This document shows positions 7,978 to 16,876 of a stretch of 64,000 nt of DNA, piece after piece. A program made the translations under genes and the position numbers. The notes below the pieces were generated by a model. That model did no database searches. It was not told the origin of the DNA and worked only from the letters and a program-made list of their open reading frames with translations. The DNA comes from Dyadobacter soli (GTDB lineage Bacteria > Bacteroidota > Bacteroidia > Cytophagales > Spirosomataceae), in the NCBI RefSeq assembly GCF_900101885.1, contig NZ_FNAN01000008.1, positions 1-64,000 on the forward strand, read 5' to 3'. The first letter of the stretch is position 1. Each line of letters opens with the position of its first letter.

Positions 7978-9543
7978 ATGCAATATAACATCCTTTGGGC
8001 CGATGACGAAATAGATCTCCTCAAACCGCATATCATGTTCCTCACCAATAAAGGTTACAACGTGACGCCCGTGAACAGCGGCGCGGATGCGCTGGATCGC
8101 ATTGAGAATGACCGGTTTGACATTGTTTTCCTCGACGAAATGATGCCGGGTATGACCGGCCTTGAAACCCTCGCGCAGATCAAACAGCAGCAGCCGAACC
8201 TGCCGGTAGTAATGATCACGAAAAGTGAAGAGGAGCACATTATGGAGGATGCGATCGGCTCCAAAATCGATGATTACCTCATCAAACCCTTGAACCCGAA
8301 TCAAATACTCCTTTCGGTTAAAAAAATACTGGACAACAAACGTCTGGTGACTGAAAAAACAACGCTCAGCTATCAGCAGGAATTCCGCAACCTGGCTATG
8401 CAATACCAGGATCGCATTGGTCACGAGGAATGGGCGGATATCTATAAAAAGCTCATTTACTGGGAGCTCGAACTCGAAAGTTCTGACGACCAGGGTATGG
8501 CCGAGGTTTTCAGTATGCAGAAGAGCGAAGCCAATTCGAATTTCTGCAAATTCATTGAGGACGAATATGAAAACTGGCTAAACGACCCGCGTTCCGATAA
8601 GCCTGTTCTCTCGCACCAATTGATGAAACAGAAGGTATTCCCACACCTGAAAGGGTCGAGCGAGCCGCTGTTCTTCCTGCTGATCGACAATTTCCGTTAT
8701 GATCAATGGAAGATGATCCAGCCGATTTTGCAGGAGTTTTTCAATATCGAGGAAGAGTCATCCTACTATTCTATTCTGCCTACTACCACCGGTTACGCGC
8801 GTAATGCGATCTTCTCGGGCCTTATGCCGAGTGAAATGGAGCGCAAGCACCCGCAATGGTGGGTAAGCGATGAAAATACGCCGGAGGGCGAAGAAGGCCT
8901 GAACAACCACGAGCAGGATTTCCTTCAAAAACAGCTGGAAATGAACCACTTGAACATCAAGTTTTCATACAACAAGATATTGAATACCAACCAGGGCAAA
9001 GCATTGGTGGATACTTTCAATAACCTGCTGACCAACCAGTTGAATGTGATTGTCTACAACTTTGTGGATATGCTTTCCCACGCGCGTACAGACGTCCAGA
9101 TGATCAAGGAACTCGCACCCGACGAAGCAGCTTACCGCTCGATCACCCGCTCGTGGTTCCAGCATTCGCCGCTGCTCGATTTCATCCGTAAAATCGCGGA
9201 AAAGAAAGGTCGCCTCATTCTCACGACGGACCACGGCATGATCCGCGTGCAGAAACCGGTGAAAATCATCGGTTACCGCGAAACGAATACGAACCTCCGT
9301 TACAAACACGGCAAAAACCTGGGCTTCGACGACAACCATTTGATGGTGTGCCGCAAACCGGAACGCATTTTCCTGCCGAAACCACACGTTTCGACGTCGT
9401 ATGTGTTCACCAAAGAGGATTATTTCTTCGCCTACCCGAACAACTACAACCAGTACGTGAACCTCTACCGCGACACTTTCCAGCACGGCGGCGTGTCGCT
9501 CGAAGAGATGATCATTCCGGTAATTGATATGAAAGCGAAATAA
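7978..9543 (+). CDS. porX: PorX-type response regulator with PglZ/alkaline-phosphatase-like domain
   Basis: A 521-residue two-domain protein. Residues 1-125 form a CheY-like receiver with acidic pocket DDE (9-11), phospho-acceptor Asp53 (FLDEMMPG), Thr81 and Lys103. The C-terminal part is a PglZ-type alkaline-phosphatase-superfamily domain: FFLLIDNFRYDQW, ILTTDHGMIRV, RYKHGKNLGFDDNH and QHGGVSLEEMIIP supply the metal-binding Asp/His residues. This architecture is that of PorX, which with the sensor PorY controls type IX secretion genes in Porphyromonas and gliding in Flavobacterium. No histidine kinase is adjacent, matching its orphan arrangement elsewhere. A strong terminator follows directly. 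Confidence 0.92.
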   Translation: MQYNILWADDEIDLLKPHIMFLTNKGYNVTPVNSGADALDRIENDRFDIVFLDEMMPGMTGLETLAQIKQQQPNLPVVMITKSEEEHIMEDAIGSKIDDYLIKPLNPNQILLSVKKILDNKRLVTEKTTLSYQQEFRNLAMQYQDRIGHEEWADIYKKLIYWELELESSDDQGMAEVFSMQKSEANSNFCKFIEDEYENWLNDPRSDKPVLSHQLMKQKVFPHLKGSSEPLFFLLIDNFRYDQWKMIQPILQEFFNIEEESSYYSILPTTTGYARNAIFSGLMPSEMERKHPQWWVSDENTPEGEEGLNNHEQDFLQKQLEMNHLNIKFSYNKILNTNQGKALVDTFNNLLTNQLNVIVYNFVDMLSHARTDVQMIKELAPDEAAYRSITRSWFQHSPLLDFIRKIAEKKGRLILTTDHGMIRVQKPVKIIGYRETNTNLRYKHGKNLGFDDNHLMVCRKPERIFLPKPHVSTSYVFTKEDYFFAYPNNYNQYVNLYRDTFQHGGVSLEEMIIPVIDMKAK

Positions 9544-9561
9544 GGAAGTTTCAATATGTAA

Positions 9562-9594
9562 AAGGGCGTCTGATCAACTCAGACGCCCTTTTTT
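9562..9594. terminator. Bidirectional rho-independent terminator between porX and ftsE
   Basis: AAGGGCGTCTGA and TCAGACGCCCTT form a perfect 12-bp stem around a 5-nt loop, followed by a T-run on the plus strand and preceded by an A-run that serves the minus strand. It separates the two convergent genes. Confidence 0.92.
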
Positions 9595-9611
9595 AATGCT
9601 TAGATCTAATA

Positions 9612-10298
9612 TCAATTATCGGTAACAGTTATCCCTCCGTTCTCGCATTTGATCACGCGGGCGGGGAAGCGTTTCAGAAAGTCGTGGTTGTGCGTTGCCA
9701 TCAGGATCGCCGTTCCCGCATTGTTGATCGTGCGGAAAACCTGCATGATCTGATCGCCCACTTCTGGGTCGAGGTTACCCGTTGGTTCATCGGCGATCAG
9801 GATTTGTGGTTCGTTGAGCATTGCCCGCGCGATTACCACGCGCTGCTGCTCACCACCGGAAAGCTGGTGCGGCATTCTTTTCTGGGCAGTTCCGAGGCCT
9901 ACCTGCATCAATACTTCGGCAATGCGTTTGGAAATTTTGCCTTTGTCTTCCCATCCCGTCGCGCGCAGCACGAATGCAAGGTTATCCTCGACAGAACGGT
10001 CGGAAAGGAGTTGAAAATCCTGAAATACAATGCCTATGCGGCGGCGAAGGAAGGGAATATCAGCCCTTTTAATGTTGTGCAGCTCATAACCGGCCACTTT
10101 GGCAGAACCGGTATGCAGCCATAAATCGGCGTATAGTGTTTTTAAAAGCGAGCTCTTGCCACTACCGGTACGGCCGATAAGGTAAACGAATTCGCCCTTA
10201 TTGATCTCAAAATGAACGTCGTTCAAAACAGGCCTCTCACCCTGATAAATATCTGCCCTTTCCAGTCTGATTATTGGCTCCGTCGAATCGATGGTCAT
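9612..10298 (-). CDS. ftsE: Cell-division ABC-type ATP-binding protein FtsE
   Basis: A single 228-residue nucleotide-binding domain: Walker [10 protein letters not shown] at about 41-49, Q-loop [10 protein letters not shown], signature LSGGEQQR, Walker [13 protein letters not shown] and H-loop TH. The segment [15 protein letters not shown] and the [17 protein letters not shown] block resemble FtsE of Bacteroidota rather than generic exporters. FtsE works with the membrane protein FtsX to control periplasmic cell-wall hydrolases at division. The ftsX partner is not adjacent: neighbours are convergent porX downstream and an intergenic repeat upstream. Another LolD-like ABC role is a weaker alternative. 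Confidence 0.85.
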   Translation of the reverse strand: MTIDSTEPIIRLERADIYQGERPVLNDVHFEINKGEFVYLIGRTGSGKSSLLKTLYADLWLHTGSAKVAGYELHNIKRADIPFLRRRIGIVFQDFQLLSDRSVEDNLAFVLRATGWEDKGKISKRIAEVLMQVGLGTAQKRMPHQLSGGEQQRVVIARAMLNEPQILIADEPTGNLDPEVGDQIMQVFRTINNAGTAILMATHNHDFLKRFPARVIKCENGGITVTDN

Positions 10299-10353
10299 GA
10301 GTTTGTGCTTTGTGTAAATGTGAGCGAATGCTCGAAATGGATAGTGTGGTAAA

Positions 10354-10430
10354 TGTCAGTCTGAGCGGAGTCGAAGACAGTCCGTACGGAAGCGTACTGC
10401 ATTTGCACTTCGACTACGCTCAGCGTGACA
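10354..10430. repeat. REP-like imperfect inverted repeat (copy 1)
   Basis: The left arm at 10354-10376 begins TGTCAGTCTGAGCGGAG and the right arm at 10408-10430 ends CGCTCAGCGTGACA; they pair with a few mismatches. The inner part contains the self-complementary CCGTACGG and a CAGT/ACTG pair. The arms match those of the perfect palindrome at 53592-53660. It lies between ftsE and the aldolase gene. Confidence 0.8.
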
Positions 10431-10435
10431 AACGA

Positions 10436-11092
10436 TTATGAATTACCTTTTTTGTAGTCAGAAAGGAATTTCTCCAGACCGATATCGGTCAATGGGTGTT
10501 TCAGCAATGCTTCGATCGCGCTCAATGGGCCGGTCATTACGTCCGAACCTACTTCTGCGCATTGGATGATGTGCATTGGGTGACGTACCGAAGCCGCGAG
10601 TACCTGCGTATCGAAACCGTAGTTTCTGTAAATAGTAAGGATCTGCTCGATGAGGCCGATACCGTCAGTTGAGATATCGTCCAGGCGACCTACGAATGGA
10701 GAAACGTAAGTAGCACCGGCTTTCGCGGCAACAAGCGCCTGACCTGCCGAGAAAATCAGCGTACAGTTGGTGCGGATGCCTTTGGAAGAGAAATATTTCA
10801 ATGCTTTGATACCTTCTTTGATCATCGGGATTTTCACCACGATTTTCTCGTCGATCTCCACCAGCTCTTCACCTTCGCGAACCATTCCTTCGAAATCAAT
10901 CGAGATTACTTCCGCACTTACATCACCATCCACGATGTCGCAGATAGCTTTGTAGTGACGCATTATATTATCCTTACCTGTAATTCCTTCTTTCGCCATC
11001 AAAGATGGGTTGGTAGTAACACCGTCCAAAACACCAAGTGCCTGCGCTTCCCGAATTTCGTTCAGGTTCGCAGTATCAATGAAAAATTTCAT
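10436..11092 (-). CDS. Transaldolase / fructose-6-phosphate aldolase family protein
   Basis: A 218-residue single-domain TIM barrel of the small transaldolase family (TalC/MipB/FSA). Features are [14 protein letters not shown] at the N-terminus, [13 protein letters not shown], the Schiff-base Lys87 in VVKIPM, and [20 protein letters not shown] followed by SPFVGRLDD. At the site where E. coli FSA carries Gln59 this protein has Glu61 (VSAEV), as in true transaldolases, so a transaldolase role in the pentose phosphate pathway is more likely than aldolase. The length is normal. It has its own promoter. Confidence 0.88.
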   Translation of the reverse strand: MKFFIDTANLNEIREAQALGVLDGVTTNPSLMAKEGITGKDNIMRHYKAICDIVDGDVSAEVISIDFEGMVREGEELVEIDEKIVVKIPMIKEGIKALKYFSSKGIRTNCTLIFSAGQALVAAKAGATYVSPFVGRLDDISTDGIGLIEQILTIYRNYGFDTQVLAASVRHPMHIIQCAEVGSDVMTGPLSAIEALLKHPLTDIGLEKFLSDYKKGNS

Positions 11093-11121
11093 ATTGAAAA
11101 TTTATTGGTTAGAATATTCCA

Positions 11122-11151
11122 CAAAAGTAGAAAACCCTGAACAAAAGCAAA
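11122..11151 (-). promoter_or_regulatory. Promoter of the transaldolase-like gene
   Basis: The minus strand shows TACTTTTG (11122-11129), a match to the Bacteroidota -7 box TAnnTTTG, and TTTG (11148-11151) 18 bp upstream as -33. The predicted start leaves an untranslated leader of about 25-30 nt before the ATG at 11092. Confidence 0.6.
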
Positions 11152-11194
11152 AAGAAAGAAAGATGGAATAACCCGAGGCGAAGAAATAAAAAAA

Positions 11195-11285
11195 GGCAAA
11201 CCGAGAATCTCACCGCATCGACCATCTACCCTTGCTTCCGTCAGGACCTGGGGGATTCGAAAGGAGCTGGTAGTTCCGATTTGCC
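11195..11285 (-). ncRNA. ffs: Signal recognition particle RNA (small bacterial 4.5S type)
   Basis: On the minus strand the segment carries the universal SRP apical core: CCAGGTCCTGACGGAAGCAA, corresponding to the AGGTC...GGAAGCA(A) loop that binds Ffh. The ends pair: GGCAAATCGG at the 5' side (11285 down) with CGGTTTGCC at the 3' side (11203 to 11195). A T-run on the minus strand (complement of 11183-11194) terminates it. The length of about 91 nt suits a small SRP RNA without the Alu domain. It scaffolds Ffh for co-translational membrane targeting. It overlaps no protein gene. Confidence 0.92.
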
Positions 11286-11290
11286 GGGTG

Positions 11291-11317
11291 CAAAGATAAG
11301 GACATTTTATTCACAAA
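11291..11317 (-). promoter_or_regulatory. Promoter of the SRP RNA gene
   Basis: The minus strand has TATCTTTG at 11291-11298 (-7 box TAnnTTTG) and TTTG at 11314-11317 as a somewhat close -33. Initiation 5-7 nt downstream falls at the predicted 5' end of the SRP RNA (11285), so the RNA end and the promoter support each other. Confidence 0.65.
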
Positions 11318-11345
11318 AAGAAAACATTCGTGTAACGTTTCGCCT

Positions 11346-11353
11346 TACTTTTG
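11346..11353 (+). promoter_or_regulatory. -7 promoter box of the TPR lipoprotein gene
   Basis: TACTTTTG matches TAnnTTTG and lies 26 bp upstream of the ATG at 11380. It is divergent from the SRP RNA promoter about 50 bp away. Confidence 0.5.
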
Positions 11354-11379
11354 TGCGAAACAACTAGAAATGAACCAGT

Positions 11380-12081
11380 ATGCCTCGATTATTTTTTTTA
11401 TTTTTTCTGATTTTCCTTTACTCCTGCTCCCAATCTTCCGACGCGTTTCTCCAAAAAGGCAAAGAGCTTATGCAACAGGGCAAGACCCGCGAAGCCATTG
11501 AATTCATCAACAAAGCCATTGAAAAAAACACGACCAATGCCGACGCATTCAACCTCCGCGGCGTGGCTTACTATGAATTGAAAGAAAATGACAATGCATT
11601 ACTGGATTTCGCGCAGGCCATTAAGCTCGCACCGGCTTCTTACCGCCCTTATTTCAACCGCGCATTGCTCTATACGGATGAAAACAAACTGGATTCGGCA
11701 TTCGCGGATTACAACAAATCCGTCGAGCTTGCTCCCGATACGGCCGACGTTTTCCTGAACCGTGGCCAGCTGCTCGTACTGATGGACAAGACGCCCGACG
11801 CCATTAAAGATTTCGAAAAAGCAACGCAGCTGGACGCCAATAACAAACAGGCATGGTACAACCTCGGGAATACCTACTACCGCGAAAAAGACTTCAAAAA
11901 GGCTGCATTGGCATTCCGCCAGACCGTCAAACTCGATGCGGCTTATGGCAAAGCGTTCTATGGACTGGGCCTTGCGCAGATCAACGACGGTGAAAAAGAT
12001 TTGGGCTGCACCAACCTGAAACAGGCTCTGAACGTGGGATATAGCGACGCCGCGAACGCATTGGCGCAATTTTGTCAGTAA
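11380..12081 (+). CDS. TPR-repeat lipoprotein
   Basis: The 233-residue protein has a lipoprotein signal: hydrophobic FFLFFLIFL, then lipobox LYSC with the acylated Cys16. The rest is about six tetratricopeptide repeats with the usual A-x-F/Y-N-x-G pattern (ADAFNLRGVAYYELKEND, ADVFLNRGQLL, KQAWYNLGNTYYREKD, GKAFYGLGLAQ). It is probably anchored in the periplasmic leaflet of the outer membrane and mediates protein contacts; the partner is unknown. An upstream ATG at 11370 is out of frame, so 11380 is the start. Confidence 0.85.
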   Translation: MPRLFFLFFLIFLYSCSQSSDAFLQKGKELMQQGKTREAIEFINKAIEKNTTNADAFNLRGVAYYELKENDNALLDFAQAIKLAPASYRPYFNRALLYTDENKLDSAFADYNKSVELAPDTADVFLNRGQLLVLMDKTPDAIKDFEKATQLDANNKQAWYNLGNTYYREKDFKKAALAFRQTVKLDAAYGKAFYGLGLAQINDGEKDLGCTNLKQALNVGYSDAANALAQFCQ

Positions 12082-12168
12082 AAGTTATGTTAAAAGACCA
12101 GTAAAAAACGGTTAATAACCGCATGGTAACAGCTTTTTAACATAATCATATTCTTAACCCACTTTGTC

Positions 12169-12498
12169 ATGAGACTTTTAAAGATATTTTTCGGCGTCAT
12201 CTTCGTCATTTTCGCCTATTTCCAGCTAAATGACCCCGATTCCGGTATTTGGATTGCCGTTTACAGCTTCGCAGCGTTGGGTTGCTTTATGGGCCTCCGG
12301 GAGCTTTGGCCGTCATGGGTGTTTTATGTACTTGCCGCGGGTTATCTGGTGGCAGCGATCCTGCAATGGCCGCCCGAATTTGAAGGTATTTTCTTTGGGG
12401 AAACTGCCATGCGCAGCCTCAATATCGAACTGGCGCGTGAATCGCTCGGGCTGGGCATTTGTGCCATTGTGATGGCCGTCATCGGGAAATGGGGTTGA
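12169..12498 (+). CDS. Transmembrane 220 family protein
   Basis: The 109-residue integral membrane protein has about four hydrophobic segments. The N-terminal pattern VIFAYFQLNDPDSGIWIAVY (aromatic-x-Q-x-N-D-P-D-x3-W) is the signature of the TMEM220-like family. Function unknown. It ends directly before the stop of convergent birA, with no room for a terminator between them. Confidence 0.8.
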   Translation: MRLLKIFFGVIFVIFAYFQLNDPDSGIWIAVYSFAALGCFMGLRELWPSWVFYVLAAGYLVAAILQWPPEFEGIFFGETAMRSLNIELARESLGLGICAIVMAVIGKWG

Positions 12499-13266
12499 TC
12501 ACTCCTTAACCCATTCGATTTCTTTCAAACCGAATTCCAGTTCTTCCGGCTCGGTGGCTAATTTGATACGGATTTTTCCAAGCTGTGTCACATCGGTCAC
12601 CGAGCCTTTTGTTAGATTTCCTTTATGGATAAATTTCACATCCTGCTGATAACCATAAAGATGACTCAGATATTCATTACGAATTGCGTCATTCTGAAAC
12701 CCCGAACGCAGCCTGACATAGTAGGCGTCGAGGTACTTTAAAAGCTTATGAAATTCCTCCGCCAATGAGAATGCAGATCCTGTCTCACGCGCAAGCGAGG
12801 TCGCGTGGTTATTTTCAAATACTGCCTGGTTAATATTCACACCGATACCTACGATTGACGTCGAATAGCGCGTTCCCTGCAACGAGTTCTCGATCAATAC
12901 GCCCACCGCTTTACGGTTGTTCATATAAATGTCGTTCGGCCATTTCACTTTCGTATCGGGCACGTAGCTGCCCAGGTAGGCGCGGATCGCCAATGCGGTC
13001 ACCTGACTGATCAGGAACTGCTCCTGAATGGGCAGGAAACGGGGTGTCAGTACCACTGAAAATGTAAGATTTTCACCAGCATTGGCATTCCAGGCCGTGC
13101 CGCGCTGCCCCCTTCCTTTTACCTGATTATCGGTGATGACAACCGTTCCTTCCTCAAACAGCCCCGCATGTACTATTTCAGCCGCTATGTCGTTGGTGGA
13201 ATGACAAGTTGGCAGATATATTACTTTTTTACCAATTATTAGCGTGTCCTGTGTAGAGTTGTACAA
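12499..13266 (-). CDS. birA: Biotin--[acetyl-CoA carboxylase] ligase
   Basis: The 255-residue cytoplasmic enzyme attaches biotin via biotinyl-AMP to the carboxyl carrier of biotin-dependent carboxylases. It shows CHSTNDIA, the nucleotide/biotin loop GRGQRGTAWNANAGENLTFS, KVKWPNDIYMNNRKAVGVLI and a C-terminal beta domain (GNLTKGSVTDVTQLGKIRIK). There is no N-terminal helix-turn-helix, so it is the non-repressor type. The start is a TTG at 13266; no in-frame ATG is available without truncating the fold. It is divergent from rsfS. Confidence 0.93.
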   Translation of the reverse strand: MYNSTQDTLIIGKKVIYLPTCHSTNDIAAEIVHAGLFEEGTVVITDNQVKGRGQRGTAWNANAGENLTFSVVLTPRFLPIQEQFLISQVTALAIRAYLGSYVPDTKVKWPNDIYMNNRKAVGVLIENSLQGTRYSTSIVGIGVNINQAVFENNHATSLARETGSAFSLAEEFHKLLKYLDAYYVRLRSGFQNDAIRNEYLSHLYGYQQDVKFIHKGNLTKGSVTDVTQLGKIRIKLATEPEELEFGLKEIEWVKE

Positions 13267-13311
13267 TTTTTTTGTTTTACTTTAGGGTTTTAGAAAAGGA
13301 AATAACAACGC

Positions 13312-13695
13312 ATGAAAGAACGCAAAAATAAAGAACTATCCTCAAAAGATCTCACCGAACTGGTGGTGAAGGGCATGACAGAAAAGAAGGGTTTGGACAT
13401 TGCCATATTAGACCTCAGAAAAGTAAAAAATTCAATAACCGACTTTTTCGTGATTTGCTCGGGGAATTCCGACACGCAAATAGATGCTTTGGCCAACTCG
13501 GTTGAAGATGAAGTTTACAAAATATCCAAAACAGAGCCCTGGCAGAAAGAAGGTAAGGCGAATGGGGAATGGATTTTGATTGACTATGTGGACGTTGTCG
13601 CACATATTTTCAACAAAGAACGCCGCAAACATTACGATCTGGAAGAACTTTGGGGAGATGCAGAGGTGACGTACCTGGAAGACTCCATGGTATAA
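13312..13695 (+). CDS. rsfS: Ribosome silencing factor RsfS
   Basis: The 127-residue protein of the RsfS/Iojap (DUF143) family binds ribosomal protein L14 and blocks subunit joining when nutrients are scarce. Visible signatures are DIAILDLRKVKNSITDFFVI, CSGNSDTQIDALANSVED, ANGEWILIDYVDVVAHIFN and the final RRKHYDLEELWGDA. It lies 72 bp upstream of ftsH on the same strand. The gap contains two GC-rich CCGCCGGG stretches but no clear terminator, so co-transcription is possible. Confidence 0.95.
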   Translation: MKERKNKELSSKDLTELVVKGMTEKKGLDIAILDLRKVKNSITDFFVICSGNSDTQIDALANSVEDEVYKISKTEPWQKEGKANGEWILIDYVDVVAHIFNKERRKHYDLEELWGDAEVTYLEDSMV

Positions 13696-13767
13696 AGGCC
13701 CGCCGGGCGAACATTAGCCCCGCCGGGATTGTTGTTTATTATATTTCCTCTTAATTAAAACGAACGA

Positions 13768-15825
13768 ATGTCTGAAAACGATAACAAAAGGGGGCCACTC
13801 AACCCTAAAAGTCCTCAAAAAGGATATCAAGGTTGGATAATAGCCGCTCTGATCGCTACTATACTCGGAATCACGTACCTTAACCGCACATCAACCATCC
13901 GCGAAACCACTCAGAAGCGTTTCGAAAAAATGATGGCCGACAAGGAAGTGGAGCGCGTTACTATTGTGAATGACAAATCGGTAGAAGTTACGCTCAAACC
14001 CGAGGCGCTCAAACTCGACAAATACAGGGTTGTTGCAAAGGAAAACAACTATTTCGGCGGCGAAAGTGCATCGCATTACCAGTTTCAGGTAACGTCTGCG
14101 GAGACCTTCAAGAAGGATTTCGATAAAATGCAGGAAGGCACTCCGGATGACGATAAGGTGCCTTTTGTAGTAGATACCCGTAACGACTGGACCAGCTTCC
14201 TCGGAACCTGGGGCTTTTTCATTGTCATGATCCTGGTAATGTACTTCATCCTCGGCAGAATGTCGGGTGGTGTAGGCCCGGGTGGCCAGATATTCAATAT
14301 CGGCCGTTCCCGTGCGACGCTTTTCGATGCGGAAAACAAGGTTAAGATCACATTTAACGACGTAGCCGGCCTTGACGAAGCGAAAGAAGAGATCAAGGAA
14401 ATTGTAGAATACCTCCAAAGCCCTGACAAATTCAAGAAACTCGGTGCTAAAATCCCGAAAGGTGCATTGCTCGTAGGCCCTCCGGGAACGGGTAAAACAT
14501 TGCTCGCAAAAGCGGTGGCAGGTGAAGCAGGCGTACCATTCTTCTCACTTTCAGGTTCCGATTTCGTGGAAATGTTCGTGGGTGTGGGTGCGGCGCGTGT
14601 GCGTGACTTGTTTAAGCAAGCGAAAGAAAAAGCACCTTGTATCATCTTCATCGATGAGATCGACGCCGTAGGGCGTTCACGTGGCCGTGGCGCAATGCCC
14701 GGTTCCAACGACGAACGCGAAAATACATTGAACTCCCTGCTCGTGGAAATGGACGGTTTCGCAACCGACTCCGGTATCATCATCGTAGCAGCTACCAACC
14801 GCCCCGACGTACTCGACCCTGCATTGCTTCGTCCGGGACGTTTCGACCGCCAGATTTCCGTCGACAAACCAGACGTTATCGGTCGCGAGGCGATTTTCAA
14901 AGTGCATTTGAAGCCATTGAAACTGGCTACCGACGTTAATATCCAGAAACTTTCGTCTCAAACTCCTGGCTTTGCCGGTGCTGAAATCGCGAACGTTTGT
15001 AACGAAGCAGCATTGATCGCCGCCCGCCGCAACCGCGAGGAAGTAACCATGCAGGATTTCCAGGACGCAATGGACCGCGTAATTGGTGGTTTGGAGAAGA
15101 AAAACAAGCTGATTTCACCGGAAGAGAAACAAATCGTAGCTTACCACGAGGCTGGTCACGCAGTGGCAGGCTGGTTCCTCGAACACGCCGATCCTTTGGT
15201 GAAAGTGTCGATCGTACCACGTGGTGTGGCGGCATTGGGTTACGCACAATACCTCCCGCGTGAGCAGTATCTGTACCGTACCGAGCAGCTGTTTGATGAG
15301 ATGTGTATGACATTGGGTGGCCGTGCCGCGGAAGATGTGGTATTCGGCAAGATCTCTACCGGTGCATTGAGCGACCTTGAACGCGTTACGAAAGTGGCGT
15401 ACAGCATGGTGACGATGTACGGTATGAACGAGCGCATCGGTAACATTTCATTCTACGATTCGAAACAAAGCGACTACGCATTCACCAAACCTTACTCGGA
15501 ATCGACTTCACAGGCGATTGACGAAGAAGTAAGAAAACTGGTTGATCAGGCGTATCAATTCGTAAAAGGCCTCCTGGTTGAAAAACGTGAAGCATTGGAA
15601 GTACTGGCGAAAGAGCTTCTTGAAAAAGAAATCCTGTTCCAGGCCGACCTTGAAAAGCTGATCGGTAAACGTCCTTATGAAAAGGAAACGAGCTATCAGG
15701 CGTACATTAACCGCCGTTCGAACGAAGAAGCTGCGATCCACGAAGAAGTGGTGAAACACACGCTCGAAAAAGATCGTAAAGAAGAAGAAATGGCAGAAGC
15801 CGAAAAAAGCGCCGACAACGAATAA
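13768..15825 (+). CDS. ftsH: ATP-dependent zinc metalloprotease FtsH
   Basis: The 685-residue membrane-bound AAA+ protease degrades misassembled membrane proteins and some regulators. It has one membrane segment at about 21-37, a periplasmic domain, a second segment at about 145-162, Walker A GPPGTGKT near residue 237, Walker [12 protein letters not shown], the second region of homology ending [11 protein letters not shown], and the zinc site HEAGH near residue 460 (third ligand expected in the later acidic helix). The C-terminus is a Glu/Lys-rich tail longer than in many relatives. A terminator follows 28 bp after the stop. Confidence 0.97.
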   Translation: MSENDNKRGPLNPKSPQKGYQGWIIAALIATILGITYLNRTSTIRETTQKRFEKMMADKEVERVTIVNDKSVEVTLKPEALKLDKYRVVAKENNYFGGESASHYQFQVTSAETFKKDFDKMQEGTPDDDKVPFVVDTRNDWTSFLGTWGFFIVMILVMYFILGRMSGGVGPGGQIFNIGRSRATLFDAENKVKITFNDVAGLDEAKEEIKEIVEYLQSPDKFKKLGAKIPKGALLVGPPGTGKTLLAKAVAGEAGVPFFSLSGSDFVEMFVGVGAARVRDLFKQAKEKAPCIIFIDEIDAVGRSRGRGAMPGSNDERENTLNSLLVEMDGFATDSGIIIVAATNRPDVLDPALLRPGRFDRQISVDKPDVIGREAIFKVHLKPLKLATDVNIQKLSSQTPGFAGAEIANVCNEAALIAARRNREEVTMQDFQDAMDRVIGGLEKKNKLISPEEKQIVAYHEAGHAVAGWFLEHADPLVKVSIVPRGVAALGYAQYLPREQYLYRTEQLFDEMCMTLGGRAAEDVVFGKISTGALSDLERVTKVAYSMVTMYGMNERIGNISFYDSKQSDYAFTKPYSESTSQAIDEEVRKLVDQAYQFVKGLLVEKREALEVLAKELLEKEILFQADLEKLIGKRPYEKETSYQAYINRRSNEEAAIHEEVVKHTLEKDRKEEEMAEAEKSADNE

Positions 15826-15852
15826 GGCGGTTTTTAAATGAATAAATAATGG

Positions 15853-15889
15853 ATAGCCGGACAAATCAACCTGTCCGGCTATTATTTTT
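15853..15889 (+). terminator. Rho-independent terminator after ftsH
   Basis: ATAGCCGGACA (15853-15863) pairs perfectly with TGTCCGGCTAT (15872-15882) over an 8-nt loop, followed by TATTTTTA. Confidence 0.9.
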
Positions 15890-15928
15890 ACCATATATCT
15901 AAATCACTTACCTAAAACCTTCAAAGTA

Positions 15929-16876
15929 ATGTCCTTTGAAATTTTCAAACAGCAATTCGGCGACCTGACTGAATACGTTATACACGAGACTACCACTGAA
16001 AACCGCGCGGTAGTAATCCCTGAGCTGGGAGGCATTGTGCGGCAACTATCGCTGCGCAAAGGGCTGACACTCTTCTCAGTCCTGAAAACACCTCCCACCC
16101 CGGCGGCGCTGCTAGCCGATACGAAAAGCGCCAGCGAGCTGCTCTTCCCATTCGCAAGCCGCATTCCGGAAGGGAAATACAAGTTTTTGGGTAAAGCATA
16201 TCAGTTACACAAAAACGAAGACGGCGGCCTCAACGCCATTCACGGACTGGTGCGTAAAAACCATTTCCATCTCGACGAGCAGGTTATTCACGAAGACAAT
16301 GCGTCCATTCAGCTATCCTACACGATCGATAATGCAGAAGGTTATCCTTTTCAGGTCCACTTTTCAGTACGCTACACGCTGCATGCCGACGGCCGTTTCG
16401 AGCTGAAATACGAGGCTAAAAACAATGGACACGCACCTTGCCCGGCGATGTTTGGATGGCATCCCTACTGGGTGCTTGGGAATGAAGATGTGGAGGCCTG
16501 GAAGATCAATATTCCATCGAAAAAGCTGGTCACTTTCAATGAAAACCTCATCCCGATCGGTACAGAGCCTTTCGATATGGCAATGCCCGCATTGCTGCAC
16601 CGGAAAGAGTTTGATAACGCTTTTATCGTAGAAAATAGCGGCGGCCACGCAGTAACCGAATTGATCTCGAAGAACCAGAATGTAACCCTGCGCATCGAGC
16701 AGGAAACCGGTGAAGGGAAGTTCAAATACCTAGTCGTATACACGCCTCCCGCACGCGATTGCGTAGCTATCGAGGCGCTCACGGCCAATGTGGATGCATT
16801 CAATACCGGCGAAGGCCTGAATATCCTAGCGCCCGGACACAGCATTGACGGCACGATCACGGTCAGCCTCGTTTGA
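15929..16876 (+). CDS. Aldose 1-epimerase family protein
   Basis: The 315-residue galactose-mutarotase-like enzyme interconverts anomers of aldoses. Candidate catalytic residues are visible: the His of NAIHGLVRK, the His of FGWHPYW and the Glu of DCVAIEALT near the C-terminus, with FPFASRIPEGKYKF upstream, typical of the family. No signal peptide, so cytoplasmic. The last 51 bp overlap the 3' end of the convergent nucleotidyltransferase gene, an unusually long tail-to-tail overlap. Substrate unknown. Confidence 0.87.
   Translation: MSFEIFKQQFGDLTEYVIHETTTENRAVVIPELGGIVRQLSLRKGLTLFSVLKTPPTPAALLADTKSASELLFPFASRIPEGKYKFLGKAYQLHKNEDGGLNAIHGLVRKNHFHLDEQVIHEDNASIQLSYTIDNAEGYPFQVHFSVRYTLHADGRFELKYEAKNNGHAPCPAMFGWHPYWVLGNEDVEAWKINIPSKKLVTFNENLIPIGTEPFDMAMPALLHRKEFDNAFIVENSGGHAVTELISKNQNVTLRIEQETGEGKFKYLVVYTPPARDCVAIEALTANVDAFNTGEGLNILAPGHSIDGTITVSLV

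Noticed and set aside
13697..13730. GC-rich CCGCCGGG direct repeat between rsfS and ftsH as a terminator
   Set aside because: GCCCGCCGGGC is only a short palindrome and no T-run follows, so a terminator is not supported.
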